64,000 bases of DNA, from positions 1 through 64,000 of the forward strand of contig BQMF02000061.1 in NCBI GenBank assembly GCA_027922465.2. Direction: 5' to 3'. The position numbers were made by a program, and so were the translations under genes. Shown one piece after another: positions 35,719-47,360 of the stretch (positions within the stretch are counted from its first letter, which is position 1; every line of letters begins with the position of its first letter). Source of the DNA: Turritopsis dohrnii (Eukaryota > Cnidaria > Hydrozoa > Anthoathecata > Oceaniidae). The notes under the pieces are model-generated. The model saw nothing but the letters and a program-made list of their open reading frames with translations. It did no database searches and was not told the origin of the DNA.

Positions 35719-37645
35719 AAATAACTACCTGTCGGTTTGCGCCGTGTCCAGTTTGGTCTAGTTCGGGTTTGCCCATTTGTCAAATAAATACCATTTTCTC
35801 CCCGTCGTTTTGCATAGCTGCAAAACAGAAAAAGAATGACTAACTAAATTATTGGTTTGGCTTAGAGATCACCATTTTGCTTCATATTTCTAGTTATACT
35901 CGAAGGTATAATTCAACACTTACTTTACACTGATAATAATCTATTCTTTCATCCAAATTTACATCAAAGCTACTTCAAATGATGATGCAAAGATTATAAT
36001 ATTTAGATTTAATCATAAACAACTCTACAAAATTATTTATAAATACTTGGAAAGGTATAGCACATGTAGTAAAATATATGAACATAAAACATCATTTTCA
36101 TGAATTTAGCTAATATGTCCCTGTGTGATAAAGTTAGAATAGCTGTACCTGAAGCAGAAAATCGACCAAAACACCACTTTGCACACAAGAACACCAAACA
36201 CTATCAAAATTATAGTTGCATGATTTTTTGAACCACCTGATTCTGAATTTCTTCCTTTTGGATAATACCAAGTAGACCAAGTGGATGTAGAGGTAGTCGT
36301 TGTAGGAGTCACTTCCGTTCTGATCTCATCTGATGATAAAAAAATACAAAAATTGTCTTTACAAAATTTGAGGATCTTCCTGACACAACAGATCGAAATT
36401 TATTGGACTAAACTGTGACAACATTTTAGGACCTGACAGATGTTTGTCCATTATGGCAGGTAGACTTCGCTATCAAAATAAGTGTAAACACATCAATTTT
36501 TAATAGATCTAAAAAATGTCTACAATAAAGGTATTCGATGTTAAGTGAAAACTTACAATTGTTTTCCCCTTGACCAAAAGCCATGAATGGAACTTTCTTC
36601 CATCCACAAGATACCTCAACAAAGTAGAGTTTACCACGATAGTTGTTTATATTGGTCAACTTATAATTCTTCCACTAAAACAATAGAAACTCAACTAAGT
36701 TTGTAGATTTTACTTGAAATGGAAAGTATTAGAGTAATACTTGATGATGAAAAACTCAATAAAAATGAAGGAGGGAGAGCACAAAGATCTTGAGTAATAA
36801 AAAATGTGTTTCTTCTCTTAAAGAAAATTTGCACTTGATGGAAAATTCGCTTCTGAAAACCACACATATTTTACACAACAGAGAGCATCATGCTTTTCCG
36901 ATAATTTGTGTTGACTGAAAGCTGGATTTCAGTTGCAAATGTGAACAAAAAAGATTTGCCTGACTAGGGTAGTATAATTCAATATGGACAATCTTTACCT
37001 GAAAATATCCTGAAAGAGTACAGTTATTTTGATAACATTCGTTGACTTTAATTTCAAAATCGTCCTTTTCATAATTAACAAATGTGTTTCCATTCCATTC
37101 TTTCATTGTAAAGCTTGGCATAAAACAATGTTTCATTGAAGTTGATCGAGGAAATGACCAATGCATCAGCTGTCGACCAGTATTTATCAATTTTGGGCGC
37201 GAGTGAGCCATAGCATCCCACCCTATAAACAAGGTAACAACAATAACAAGATGTTACTGTCTGTCACTGCTTTATACCAGATTTTGTGATTAATCCAAAT
37301 TGTTTTTATCGAAGAATAACGACTCAAATGAAGAAAGAAATCATATTTACCACTATAGTGCTGATTGATATATTGTTTGACATCCAAACATTTTGGTGTA
37401 GAGCCTTCTAAATTGTAGTACACTTTTTTCCCTTCACATTGGCATATCGTATCAGTGTTTGAACTACGTTGTCGCAGATAAACGGCATTGGCTTTCCGAC
37501 ATAAACTCCTATCGGAAGATAAAAATTGTATAATGTCACCGTCGTTCAACGGTCTTTCCACCCTAACGTATATTTCGCTGCAGCATCCAAAGGCAAGGAT
37601 GACAAGGTAAGTGAAAAATATTATTTTGTTGATCTTGGCCTTCAT
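35667..37645 (-). CDS. Predicted secreted/type I membrane protein, cysteine-rich (family member C)
   Basis: Paralogue of 20066-23304; family not recognised. Exons 37645-37351, 37222-36999, 36674-36557 and 36329 onward, GT-AG introns, phases 1, 0, 1 as in the paralogue. Signal peptide (INKIIFFTYLVILAFGC), then YVRVERPLNDGDIIQF, Cys at SLC, CQC, KC; exon 2 has MKEWNGNTFV and NECYQNNCTLSGYFQ; exon 3 YRGKLYFVEVSCGWKK; exon 4 a Thr/Ser stalk and membrane span ATIILIVFGVLVCKVVFW. Exon 4 either reads on to a stop at 36106 (286 residues in all) or is spliced at 36149 to a well-formed acceptor (tract TTTTTCTGTTTTGCAG) at 35817. The latter adds a basic tail (AKRRGENGIYLTNGQ) that ends at 35667 inside a MITE. 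Surface location is inferred; function unknown. Confidence 0.8.
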
Positions 37646-37806
37646 CGCAAATGATGAAATAACTCAAAAAAAAAACGACTTCGAGTGTTTCTTGTTGTTT
37701 ATCTGTATCGCGATTTACACTTCCTAAAAGTGTAATGAAAGGTATGCGAAACTATATTAAAATAATCTATTGTACTTTTACAATTGATAAACAAAATCGG
37801 ATGACT

Positions 37807-38523
37807 CATGGAGGTATAAAACAGAAGGAGAACGAACTCAAAATCTGCTATTGTACTATCCGTGATGCGCTGCATTGTTTAAGTCCTCAGTGTGTAATAA
37901 CATATAATTGCTATCATCTTGCATAATTTTTATAAATTTGGCGTTCTTGCGTGAAAATTTCGTTCATATCAATTCTCCAATGTGATTAAAGATCGTTAGG
38001 GTAAAGTTCTTAGCATGCATAATCTGTAGGAATTGGGAGAATTATGCAAAAACGTCACAAATATGCAACGAAAACATTGCAACTTTAGGTCTATATATCT
38101 CGTGATCCCCTCAAGCAGTTTCGCCGAGCTTCAGTTTTTGAAGAGAGAATAATCCTAAGTTTTTGCACGTACCGCGGCACTATCGAGGCGCATTTAAGTC
38201 AGAAGATATGTAGATTGGAACTTATACATGAATTACGCGATATCTTCAACTCTGTATAAAAACATAGATTTTCATTTGTTTCTCAAGGAAGCTTTAGGTT
38301 TAATAATCTGCTTGTCACTATGCAGCAAGTTGATCCGTTGTTATAATGGATGATATTTGGTTTTTAAATTGTCGTTAATTTTTAAAAAAGTATTCGTTTC
38401 ACCGACAACCAGCCGAAAGCGCATCACGGATGACATCAAAGTGATACCGCAATGAATAGAATAGTCATTATCTGAATAATAGAAAAATAAGAGTTCGTTC
38501 TCCTTCTGTTTTATACCTCCATG
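37807..38523. mobile_element. 717-bp inverted-repeat element with 7-bp target duplication
   Basis: CATGGAGGTATAAAACAGAA at left equals the inverse of the right end, about 37 bp of near-perfect terminal repeat, and a weaker inner match (ATCCGTGATGCGCT). GATGACT occurs at 37800-37806 and 38524-38530. Internal frame 37735-37926 is not a gene. Confidence 0.85.
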
Positions 38524-38997
38524 GATGACTCTATATCAAAGTTTCTTATGAGAATGGAATTTGTTGATTTCTTTCTCTTGATAAAAAACTTTTGTTACGC
38601 ATTTAAAAGATTTGTTAAATAGTAAATATGATTTCAAAAAACGCTTCTATATTGTAAGGTTTTGTGTGATACCAGTGCTTTTCTTTGTCTCACACTGAAT
38701 TTCCTGGATATAAGAAGGCAAGAAGATCTTTTAATTAAACTGCAAAAAATTATTAATTTAAAGTTTCAAGCTTAAGATGAGTGATTATATGATAACTAGC
38801 ATCCTGAGTAGAACATTATACCGAGTTGAGCTTTTAAATTAAACTTTTAAATGAAAATTATTGGTTCTGGAGATATTTCCCCAAAAACGTCGTGTTTGAT
38901 TGGGGATGCAAAGCAATGAAAAAGTATTTTTTCTTTTTTTTTAGTTTTCACTACTTCTTTTCTCTTCGGAAAGCTTTTTTAAATCTAAAAAAAGTGT

Positions 38998-40990
38998 GCC
39001 TGCAATAAACAGAGCACTCCTGAGATAAAAACTCTCATGAACGACCGAGATAAACTCCTGAGAAGATCGCAAAACAAAAAGTGACTTTGATAAGAGAGAG
39101 TATCAGAAGAAATCGAAATCGAGTGAATATTCTCCTACGTAAATCCAAAGCAATACAGCAAAAAACTTTTAAATGAAAATTCAAATGATCCAGGCTCTTT
39201 TTGGAAAGCCTTGAAAACAATATACCCCCTGTCATCAAAGCAATCACAACGAAATCAAATGTTCGAAGTTGGTAGTGAGAAAACATCAGATAGTAAAAAA
39301 GTTTCAAATGGTTTCAAATCATTCTTCTCCCGCGTTGTGCAGAACCTCAAATCGAAAGCAATCCCTCTGAAAGATTTTGTTTGGAGCAAACCAACATCAT
39401 TGCAACCAAGAACTTACAAAACATTTCGCTTTAAACTTGTATCTCCCGATGAAATAAACAAACATCTCAAGAAACTCCATCGTAAAAAAGCAACCGGATG
39501 TGATGATTTGCCAGCAACCTTCCTCAAGGACGCTCGAGAGATCATAAAGTCACCACTAGCACATGTAATAAACCTTTCCTTTAAACATGGAATCGTACCA
39601 AATGAATGGAAGTCAGCCCGTATTGTACCGGTTTATAAATCTGGACCAAAATCAGTTTTAGACAATTATCGCCCCATATCAATCCTACCAACCATCTCAA
39701 AAATTATTGAAAGGATTACTCACAAGCAATTAATAACTTTCCTGGAAGAAAATAAACTTTTAAACAGTTACCAATTTGGTTTTCGCAGAAAAATGTCCAC
39801 TGAGCACGCTGTTACAATATTTCTTGACTCCATCCGTAAAAAGGTGGACAAAGGCCATTTAGTTGGAGCCTGCTTTATAGATCTGTCCAAAGCATTCGAT
39901 ACCATTAGCCATGCAAAATTGTTAGCTAAACTACCCGCTTATGGCATACATGATCGTAGAAGAGGGCTCTATCCTGGGCCCTCTTCTCTTCTTGATGATC
40001 TTTAATGACCTACCTGACGTCATCAAACACTGTCAAATCGTAAAATATGCAGATGATACAGTGTTATACGTTGATGCGAAATCCGGGAATGATATTGCAA
40101 AGTTGCTTACAGAAGATCTTGCCAATGTCTCGAGCTGGTTTGATGAAAATGAACTTATAATGAACTTAAACAAGGGAAAAACCGAAGCACTCCTATTCGG
40201 CACCACTAAAAATGTCAATGCCCATCTAAAAGACTTCCAGGTGTACGTTAATGATTGTAGTATTACTGTTACAAAGGAGTACAAGTATCTTGGGGTATCT
40301 ATTGATAGTACCTTAAATATGAATTTGTTTTTTGACTCCTGCTATAAGAAAGCGTCTTCCAGACTGAATCTTCTTGCAAAGCTGAGGTTCATGTTAAATG
40401 TTGATGCTGCACGAGCAATCTACCATAGTATGATACTTCAAACTTTTACATACTGCGGTCTCCATCTTCTTCAACAAACTTCTTCACAAGAAAAGAAACT
40501 AGTATCTTTCCACAAAAGAGCAGAGAAGATTGTTAGTTCCAAAGAACTTCGATCTGTCAGTGATGCAAACAAAAAGCATGCATGCATCTTTGTTAAATCC
40601 TGCTTGGAAGGAGAAGTTGTTGATCCATTCATTGACTATTTCAAACTATCCACTCATAGTAAGAATACAAGAAACAATTCAAAGCTTATTGTTCTCCCCG
40701 TGATCAAGAGAGAATATGCCAGGAAAGGTTTTTATTATACTGGAGCGAAAGTTTTTAACTCGCTCCCTCTGGAGAGCAGAGCTCTAGAAAATAAAGAATT
40801 TGTGCATTTTCTAGATACATTTTTCAAATTTTAACAGCATTTTAGCAACATTTTAACCTTATTTATATCTATTTATTATACTATGTAAATTATTTTATTT
40901 AATTTTATTATTTACACGTTCATAACAGCTGTAAAGTTGAAGTGTTTTATCCAGAATAAATATTCGTAAAACAAACAAACAAACAAACTG
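38998..40990 (+). mobile_element. Non-LTR (CR1/L2-like) retrotransposon, 5'-truncated, (AAAC)n tail
   Basis: RT-coding remnant followed by about 140 bp of 3' UTR and a tail of AAAC repeats ending at about 40989, as in CR1/L2-type LINEs. Coding traces extend upstream of 39211 in shifting frames (ENSNDPGSFWKALKTIYPLS at 39166 onward), showing decay and 5' truncation. Confidence 0.8.
39211..40834 (+). pseudogene. LINE reverse transcriptase, internal deletion and frameshift
   Basis: First part (39211-39960): KKATGCDDLPATFLK, WKSARIVPVYKSG, DNYRPISILPTISKIIE, YQFGFRRKMSTEHAV and motif A ACFIDLSKAFDTISH, ending at KLPAYGIH. The second part, in another frame, picks up at EEGSILGPLLFLMIFNDLPD (motif B region), then VKYADDTVLYV (motif C) and YKYLGVSID, to a stop at 40834. 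About 40 residues normally between YGI and GVPQGS are missing, so a deletion joined the frames at about 39955. The catalytic Asp residues of motifs A and C are present, but the protein cannot be made as one chain. No endonuclease domain is left. Confidence 0.88.
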
Positions 40991-41560
40991 ATGATTCTCA
41001 TTTTTTTACGCTTATGACTAGGAACATTGAAACAAAAATGTTTAAAAAGAAGATTTTGAGTAAGGAAAGATTTGGAAAGGAGAATTCCATCTGTTAGTGC
41101 AGAAAACAGCACTATTTGACCATGAATATTTTTTCAAATTATTTCGAATTTCACCTTTTAATTAGCGGGATTCGGAAAAATCATGTTTCGTTTACACGAA
41201 ACTGTTTTTCTGTAGATTTGTAGGGAATTATATACAACTTAGTAGAGTTGCTCATGAATTTTTCCCTACAAAGTCATTAGAAACTTCACATCAATACTTG
41301 AAATAAGCGTGCAAAGTAATGATGTTTCTTTTGATACAACAAAAAGCTTTAAATCTCTGAAGTACCGTTTTAGTAGAACAGTTTTAAAAACTTCCCACAA
41401 GTAATTGATTTTTATCGTGTAACAGGCTTGTCGAGTTTACGAATCTCCCTAATTGTGAAAAGTTGTTGCAGTATGTAGCATAAAAAAATAATAAAATCAT
41501 CTTTCAGATGGGAGTGTATTTTAGCTCAAGAGCGATTGTGTGTTACTTTAAGATAATCGC
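40991..41560. other. No gene recognised
   Basis: AT-rich; nothing recognisable beyond the end of the LINE tail. Confidence 0.45.
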
Positions 41561-41722
41561 ATAGGCGGATCTAGAGCTTAGGCAAAATTTGAGGAGGAGC
41601 GTTGTGTCATCTAGGAGAAGAATAGAAAAACGTGCCTTTTAACTAATTACAGTTAAACACTGAAAAGAAATTAATAGCATTGTACTCCTCCACTTTTTTT
41701 GCCTAACCCTGGATCCGCCTAT
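41561..41722. mobile_element. Short inverted-repeat MITE, ATAGGCGGATC ends
   Basis: ATAGGCGGATCTAGAGCTTAGG against the inverse of CCTAACCCTGGATCCGCCTAT, with GAGGAG/CTCCTC further in. AATCG lies on both sides. Related words (GGGGCGGATCCATGGTTAGG) at 42034 mark a second, poorly bounded copy. Confidence 0.65.
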
Positions 41723-42033
41723 GAATCGTACTCATCTCTCCCCGTCGCCATCTTGTTTTGATGTTGATCATTAAAAATGCGCAAGTCAGCTTATTTAGAG
41801 CAACTTGAATGGATCTCGGTGATTTTTCGAACGAAAAACACAGAAAAAGTTGAAAATTTTCAACTTGTTCGATCAAGCTGAAATCTTCGAGTCGACACAA
41901 AACTACCATAGTAACCCGTGACGTACGCGTATTTCAAGTAGAAATTTTCTTTTTCGACTGATTTTTTCTGAAGTGGAAACGCAGCTGTAGTAAAGGAAAA
42001 ACATATTTTTGTTTTTCAATTAATCCTTTTTAG

Positions 42034-42470
42034 GGGCGGATCCATGGTTAGGCAACTTAGGCAAATGCCTAACCCAAAATCACTTAAATAATATTTTTCA
42101 TAAAATTGTATGAAAAAGTTATTGCATACAATAATCAGAAAAGAATCGAAAATATCAAGAGATTCCAGATATCATATCCGCCCGATCCTCTCTTGCGCAA
42201 TAGGATTCTCCGGCGAGGCGCGGTGAGGCGCGCGCCATGATGTTAAAAATTAATGTTTTCGATAGCTTGAGTTTATAGGTATTCATCTCTGCCGCGAAAA
42301 TGACTTCTCATAGTCACATTGACAACGCAGACTAGTGCCTAATGCTCATCTTAGGCGAAGAAAATTTGCCTAAGGAGCCATGGGTTTACACACTTTAAAT
42401 GAATGAACCAGAAGAAAATTTGCCTAAGGTGCAACCATGGGTTTACACACTTTATTCAATGAATGATCAC
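42034..42470. repeat. Related MITE remnant and 59-bp tandem duplication
   Basis: Starts GGGGCGGATCCATGGTTAGG. At 42355 and 42413 the segment GAAAATTTGCCTAAGG...CCATGGGTTTACACACTTTA is repeated in tandem. Confidence 0.45.
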
Positions 42471-42798
42471 CAAAATCTGAACGACCGTGGGACCTTCGAA
42501 TTAGACCCAGTTCAATATGGATTCGCTAGAAAACATCGTTGCAGCTTTTGATAACAATAATGAAGTATTAATTAGGAAAGTATTATGGAATTTTGAATTC
42601 ACTTAATACATCTGTTGAAAACTGACTTCAAAATCTAGGAAAAGCATTTTTTTTCGAGTTATGTCTCTTCTTTTGCTTCTGCAAAATGAAAACATTGTGG
42701 CTGCTTTAAAGCAAGTGTTTTATTTTATGTAATATAAATGATTAGCATGGATTATTAGCACCATAATTCGTTGAACAAAAGTATGACGACAGTTAATA

Positions 42799-44025
42799 GA
42801 CCTTTCCCGAATTTCTGTTTAAACTCTAAACTGTGACTGAGTTTCATATCTAACCTTGTTTTCATGCGATCCATTCTTCCACTGATTTCATTACTTTATA
42901 ACTTAATACTAGCATGTAGCTTTAGCTAAAAATGCCCCCGCGCTCAAGCATTCCAATTTGTACACACAGCAAGCTATACATTGCAAGCTATACAACGGAA
43001 ACAAAAACAAAGAAAACTTTGTTACTTTTTGTTATGTCTTAGTCCTATGTCACACTGATGCTAATTTATACCTTACAAAAGTGTAATTAAGGCTTAACAA
43101 GTAATATCAGAAAGTATTGGCTACAAATAAAAGAAATGTGTGAACTGAAACCACGGACACGTATTTTATAATCAAAATAAGATTTGTTAAAGAAATTCTG
43201 TAAGAGCCAAAAGAAGAAAAAAAAAACTTTTCCAAAAAAAACATTAAAGCGAAAAATCCAATAGAAAACTGCGTTTCAAACTTTGAAACAAGAAATAGCC
43301 AAAGTTTACATAAAAAACAAAAAAGCTATATAAGAAGGTTTTATTGATCATGATCACACCAGGACAGAAAAAAGAAGGAAAGAAGGAAAACACGAAGAAC
43401 GACAATTTGTAGGCTTTTTTGCATACACAGATATCCAATTAAAATCTTTTTAAGGCAAGATCCGCCAAAAATCAGTGCATTGAATAAAATTTATCGAATG
43501 AAAGATTTAGAGCTAAAACATATATACAAAAATAAAATGTTGTTGGCAAAATTTCAGATTTCAAGCTGTGCTTCAAAATCCTAGTCGTTCACTTCACTAA
43601 AACAACACAAAAGTAATATGAAAAATGTCTAAGCAATTTTAGCATACGAACTTCCTAAATAACATAGTATAATATAATAATAAATTAGGAAAAAAAACAT
43701 TCTGTCTCCCACCTACAGTACCATGCTTTGACATGGGAAAAAAGCAAAGTCAGCTAATGATTGTATACCACTGTGTAACGTCAACACGAAAGTTGGAAGA
43801 TGATAATGATGATGATGATGAGTAAGAACAAAATCGGAAACTGACATTCGCCTATCTCGTGAAACTACTATGTCTCCTCGCTCGTTTACGCTCGCTGAGA
43901 GGGCAAATAGTCTCCATTATTTCAATTCCCATTCCGATAGTTAGAAGTAGTTTAAATTTTAAAAGCGAGGTTGGACACGACAACTCGGCCACAATGCATC
44001 GTTTAAACAGAAATTCGAGAAGGTC
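42799..44025. mobile_element. 1.2-kb TA-flanked inverted-repeat element
   Basis: GACCTTTCCCGAATTTCTGT at left; inverse at right (ACAGAAATTCGAGAAGGTC), TA at both edges. The right arm ACAACTCGGCCACAATGCATCG matches ACAACTCAGCCAAAATATAG of 11536-11758, so they share a family. Interior is AT-rich with a short GAT microsatellite and no transposase. Confidence 0.7.
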
Positions 44026-44210
44026 TATTATTAGCTCGGCTATGTATAAAGTTTGTTTGTGTCAACTGAACCGAAGCCTATTTTTTATTGATTAATGATG
44101 TATATAAATATTTTTGGTAACTGTTTCTGTTAACCAAAACGGCATCTTTAAATGTTATGAAATTACGTTTGAATGACTGAGTTTATAATACACAAAGTCA
44201 TTGTTATTTT

Positions 44211-44470
44211 TGTATTCCTGCGTAAGCAAGGAATACTTTGAAACCGTTCGTGTTTTTTTTGTTTTTTGTATTCCTGCGTAAGCAAAGAATACTTTGAAAC
44301 CGTTCGTGTTTTTTTTGTTTTTTTTTTTTGTATTCCTGCGTAAGCAAGGAATACTTTGAAACCGTTCGTGTTTTTTGTATTCCTGCGCAAGCAAGGAATA
44401 CTTTGAAACCGTTCGTGTTTTTTTGGATTTCTGCGTAAGCAAGAAAGCCTTTACGATCGTCTTTGTTTTT
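44211..44470 (+). repeat. Five tandem hairpin monomers (47-61 bp)
   Basis: Units begin at about 44211, 44268, 44329, 44377 and 44424. Core GTATTCCTGCGTAAGCAAGG then AATACTTTGAAACCGTTCGTG and a T run; the fifth is the variant GGATTTCTGCGTAAGCAAGA. Each folds as GTATTCC-TGC-GTAA-GCA-A-GGAATAC. Peptides read across them are artefacts. Confidence 0.85.
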
Positions 44471-44475
44471 TTTTT

Positions 44476-45649
44476 CATCTTACTGTCCAAACCTAGTCAT
44501 ATTTGTTTCTCCAATTTGATTGGTTCATAAAAAAGCCGTCTCAATCGTGATTGGTACATAATGCCCGATTTCTACGAAAGGGTGCTAATATAGCCACCCT
44601 AACTTCAATAGCGATGGCTGATGGCTGATTTTCGCCATGCCATGTGATCGTCCACAAAACGTTTTAAAAATGGCAGCGAAAGAACGTGTGTAGTTTGCTA
44701 AAAGTTTCTTTGATGGAAATATGGCTTTAAAAGAAGTTAATACAGCTTATAATTTTATATAAAGAATTGCATTACTGTTGGGAACTTATCATGTTCACAA
44801 AATTAAATTACAGTGTGGTTATTCTGTTTTTTGAAAGACGTTTTCTTGAAGTTTAAAATATGAAAACAGTGGTGCCAATACATGGTGTGTGGAAGAAAAG
44901 GTATTTCTTGTTTTATTTTTGCTCCAAGCCTTTTTAAATATGAAAGACCTTCGTGTATTTTGTATGTGTATGCATGTTTGAAGTCAATTTTTAGAAGCTT
45001 TTGGATTTTTAAAGCTCAGCTTAGCTTCCTTTCAGCTCCTCCCCAACATCACCAACATATGCACTTTATACAGCTATTTATACTATATTTAGTAGCAATT
45101 TTTGGATGTATTCTGGCTATATCAGCTTATCTCTTTTCTCCCTACATATGTTGTATTTTTTTAACTTTTAGATTAGATATGAGCTTTAATTTCTAAGTAA
45201 TTATTATTGTGATATTTATATTTTTCATTCTGAGGAGAGATCAATATAGAAATTTTATATATTAGTTTGTGCTGCCCAAACGATATGTTGGTTACCGCCA
45301 GTATACACAATCTTTTTATAGGATTCGTTATATTCAATGTGGTTAAATTAAAGTTTTGTATTGTGTCGATGCACTTTTTTGGAGTACGTGGGTGGCAAAT
45401 ATCCAGTAACAATCATTCAGCTTATTCGTACAAAAAAACAGATCTTCATAAATGATCTCCGCGATAGCATAAAGAAAAGCCCCTTTTTTATGTTATGGTA
45501 GGCTGACTTTCTTGACGAAAACATTGTCAGTCGCATCAATCTTTTTGTTTATTTAATGCTGATACTTCTCGAGCTGAATGATGTGACTGTCTTAGTTTTG
45601 CAGGACTAGTGTGCTAGTGTTGCATTTTTGTGGCATTTTCAGCAATCTT
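44476..45649 (+). repeat. 1.5-kb tandem repeat, unit 1 (diverged)
   Basis: Starts TACTGTCCAAACCTAG after a T run; shares TTTTAAAAATGG(A/C)AGCGAA and the CTCAGCTTAGCTTCC-like segment with later units and ends in a weak GCAATCTTG. Two hairpin monomers of the GGATTTC type follow at 45660 and 45716. Confidence 0.6.
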
Positions 45650-45659
45650 GTTTTTTTTT

Positions 45660-45765
45660 TTGGATTTCTGCGTAAGCAAGAAAGCCTTTACGATCGTCTT
45701 TGTTTTTCTTAGTTTTTGGATTTCTGCGTAAGCAAGAAAGCCTTTACGATCGTCTTTGTTTTTCT
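45660..45765 (+). repeat. Two GGATTTC-type hairpin monomers
   Basis: GGATTTCTGCGTAAGCAAGA then AAGCCTTTACGATCGTCTTTG, twice, 56 bp apart, separated by T-rich spacer. The ACGATCGT palindrome is specific to this subtype. Confidence 0.85.
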
Positions 45766-45783
45766 TAGTTTTTTTTTTTTTTT

Positions 45784-47295
45784 TTCATCTTACTGTCCAA
45801 ACCTAGCGATTTTTTCCGCCGTCTCAATCTTCATTGGTGCATAAAGCGCCACAATTACGAAAGGGTGCTAATAAACTTTAATAGCGCTTAGTTTATTGGC
45901 TTGATTATTTCCGCCATGTGATCATCCGGGTATTTTTCGACATTTGCACGCCGTTCGCATAATGGTATCCACAGCGTGGCCGAAGAAGCCTTAAATTTCC
46001 AAAAGTAAGAAGATTTGCACTTCCAAAACCAAAAGTAAAGGGTAGAAATTTATAATTATCTTGCAATGATTCTAATACGTTCATTCTTTTCTAAAAACAA
46101 GTTCTCAATGTTTTGTGAAAACAGTGTGTGCAGCTTTTATGTTTTGCAAAATGTCTGCGATTCTTTTAAGCCTTTTAGATGCAAAATACTGTTTGTTTCA
46201 AGTGTGTGCTGTAGTGCTTTTTAAGCTCTGGATACATACAGCTCAGCTCAGTTTCCTCTTCAGCTCCAACAACATACAAGGAATGTCTTGTTACCCTCTG
46301 TCTGTGGCTGTGTGCATCTCATTTTATGTTTGATGTTTCTCTAGCTATTCTAGCCTATATACTTGCATAGTTCTTGGCTGTATTATCAATGTCCTGAATT
46401 AGGAATGGGGACTTACTATTTACGATAGCAAATTGAAACTTACCTTGATTGTCTGTAAATTCTAAATACTGGACATCTTTTAACGCAAATTTATGTTTTC
46501 AGTTATGTTTGCTAATTTTTTGGTAGCTAAGTTTAGGTCATATTTTTAATAATCCTAATCTTTGTTTACTTTTTGTGCTTGGGAAGTCTTTTCGTAATTA
46601 GGAAGATTGACCCTAAATACATAATCACTGTGATATCTGAAAGCATATGAATTTGATGTTATTTTGTTGATTAAGTTTATTAGAAGTTAATGTAAGGTTT
46701 GTATTGTGTCAGTTATGCTTTCATGATGCCCTGGCGTGTATACGTAATTAAAAAATTATTGTTTTTTAAGTTTCTGAATAAATTTTTATAATCTTTTCAT
46801 GAAATTTAGTTCTGGTAATGCATGCTTTTAAATTAAAAAGATGGCAATGACATATTGTTACTCAAATTAAAGCACAAATTTCTGTTTTCAGTTATGTATG
46901 TTGATTTTATATGTATATAGATGTATTTCGTATCATTAAAATCTATGCTTTCCTTTTTCTCCTGAATTAGGAATTCTGTTAGGAGGATTAACAAGACGTA
47001 TTAAATTCATAACATTTACAATGACTTACGTGCATACTCATTGTCTCATCTGAATTGATCACTGAATCCTTAATATCATTTTTTACCAACAAAATAAAGA
47101 ACATGTCATTCAGATAAAGTTTTGCATAGTGACAATTATGTTTTTTTCCAGATTTTTGGGAAGTACATGATCAGAAATTTTTAATAAATATATATTGCGG
47201 ATTAAACTTTTCTTAAATTTCAAGAATGTCATAGTCTTTCTTTTTTCATACTTCAGCTGATTTTGCAGAAATCCTTATGCCTGCAAGGGCATCTT
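45784..47295 (+). repeat. 1.5-kb tandem repeat, unit 2 (diverged)
   Basis: Starts TACTGTCCAAACCTAG and ends ATGCCTGCAAGGGCATCTTG. Middle parts align only in patches with units 3-8. A hairpin monomer follows at 47296-47343. Confidence 0.6.
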
Positions 47296-47360
47296 GTTGT
47301 ATTCCTGCGTAAGCAAGGAATACTTTGAAACCGTTCGTGTTTTTTTTGATTTTTTTTTTT

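Noticed and set aside
36426..36659. Independent 77-residue protein starting MTNINNYRGK
   Set aside because: It is exon 3 of gene C; the Met is internal and the frame continues into the intron only by chance.
44155..44490. Repetitive protein KKTRTVSKYSLLAQEY
   Set aside because: Translation of the hairpin monomers on the opposite strand; T runs become Lys runs and unit lengths are not multiples of three.
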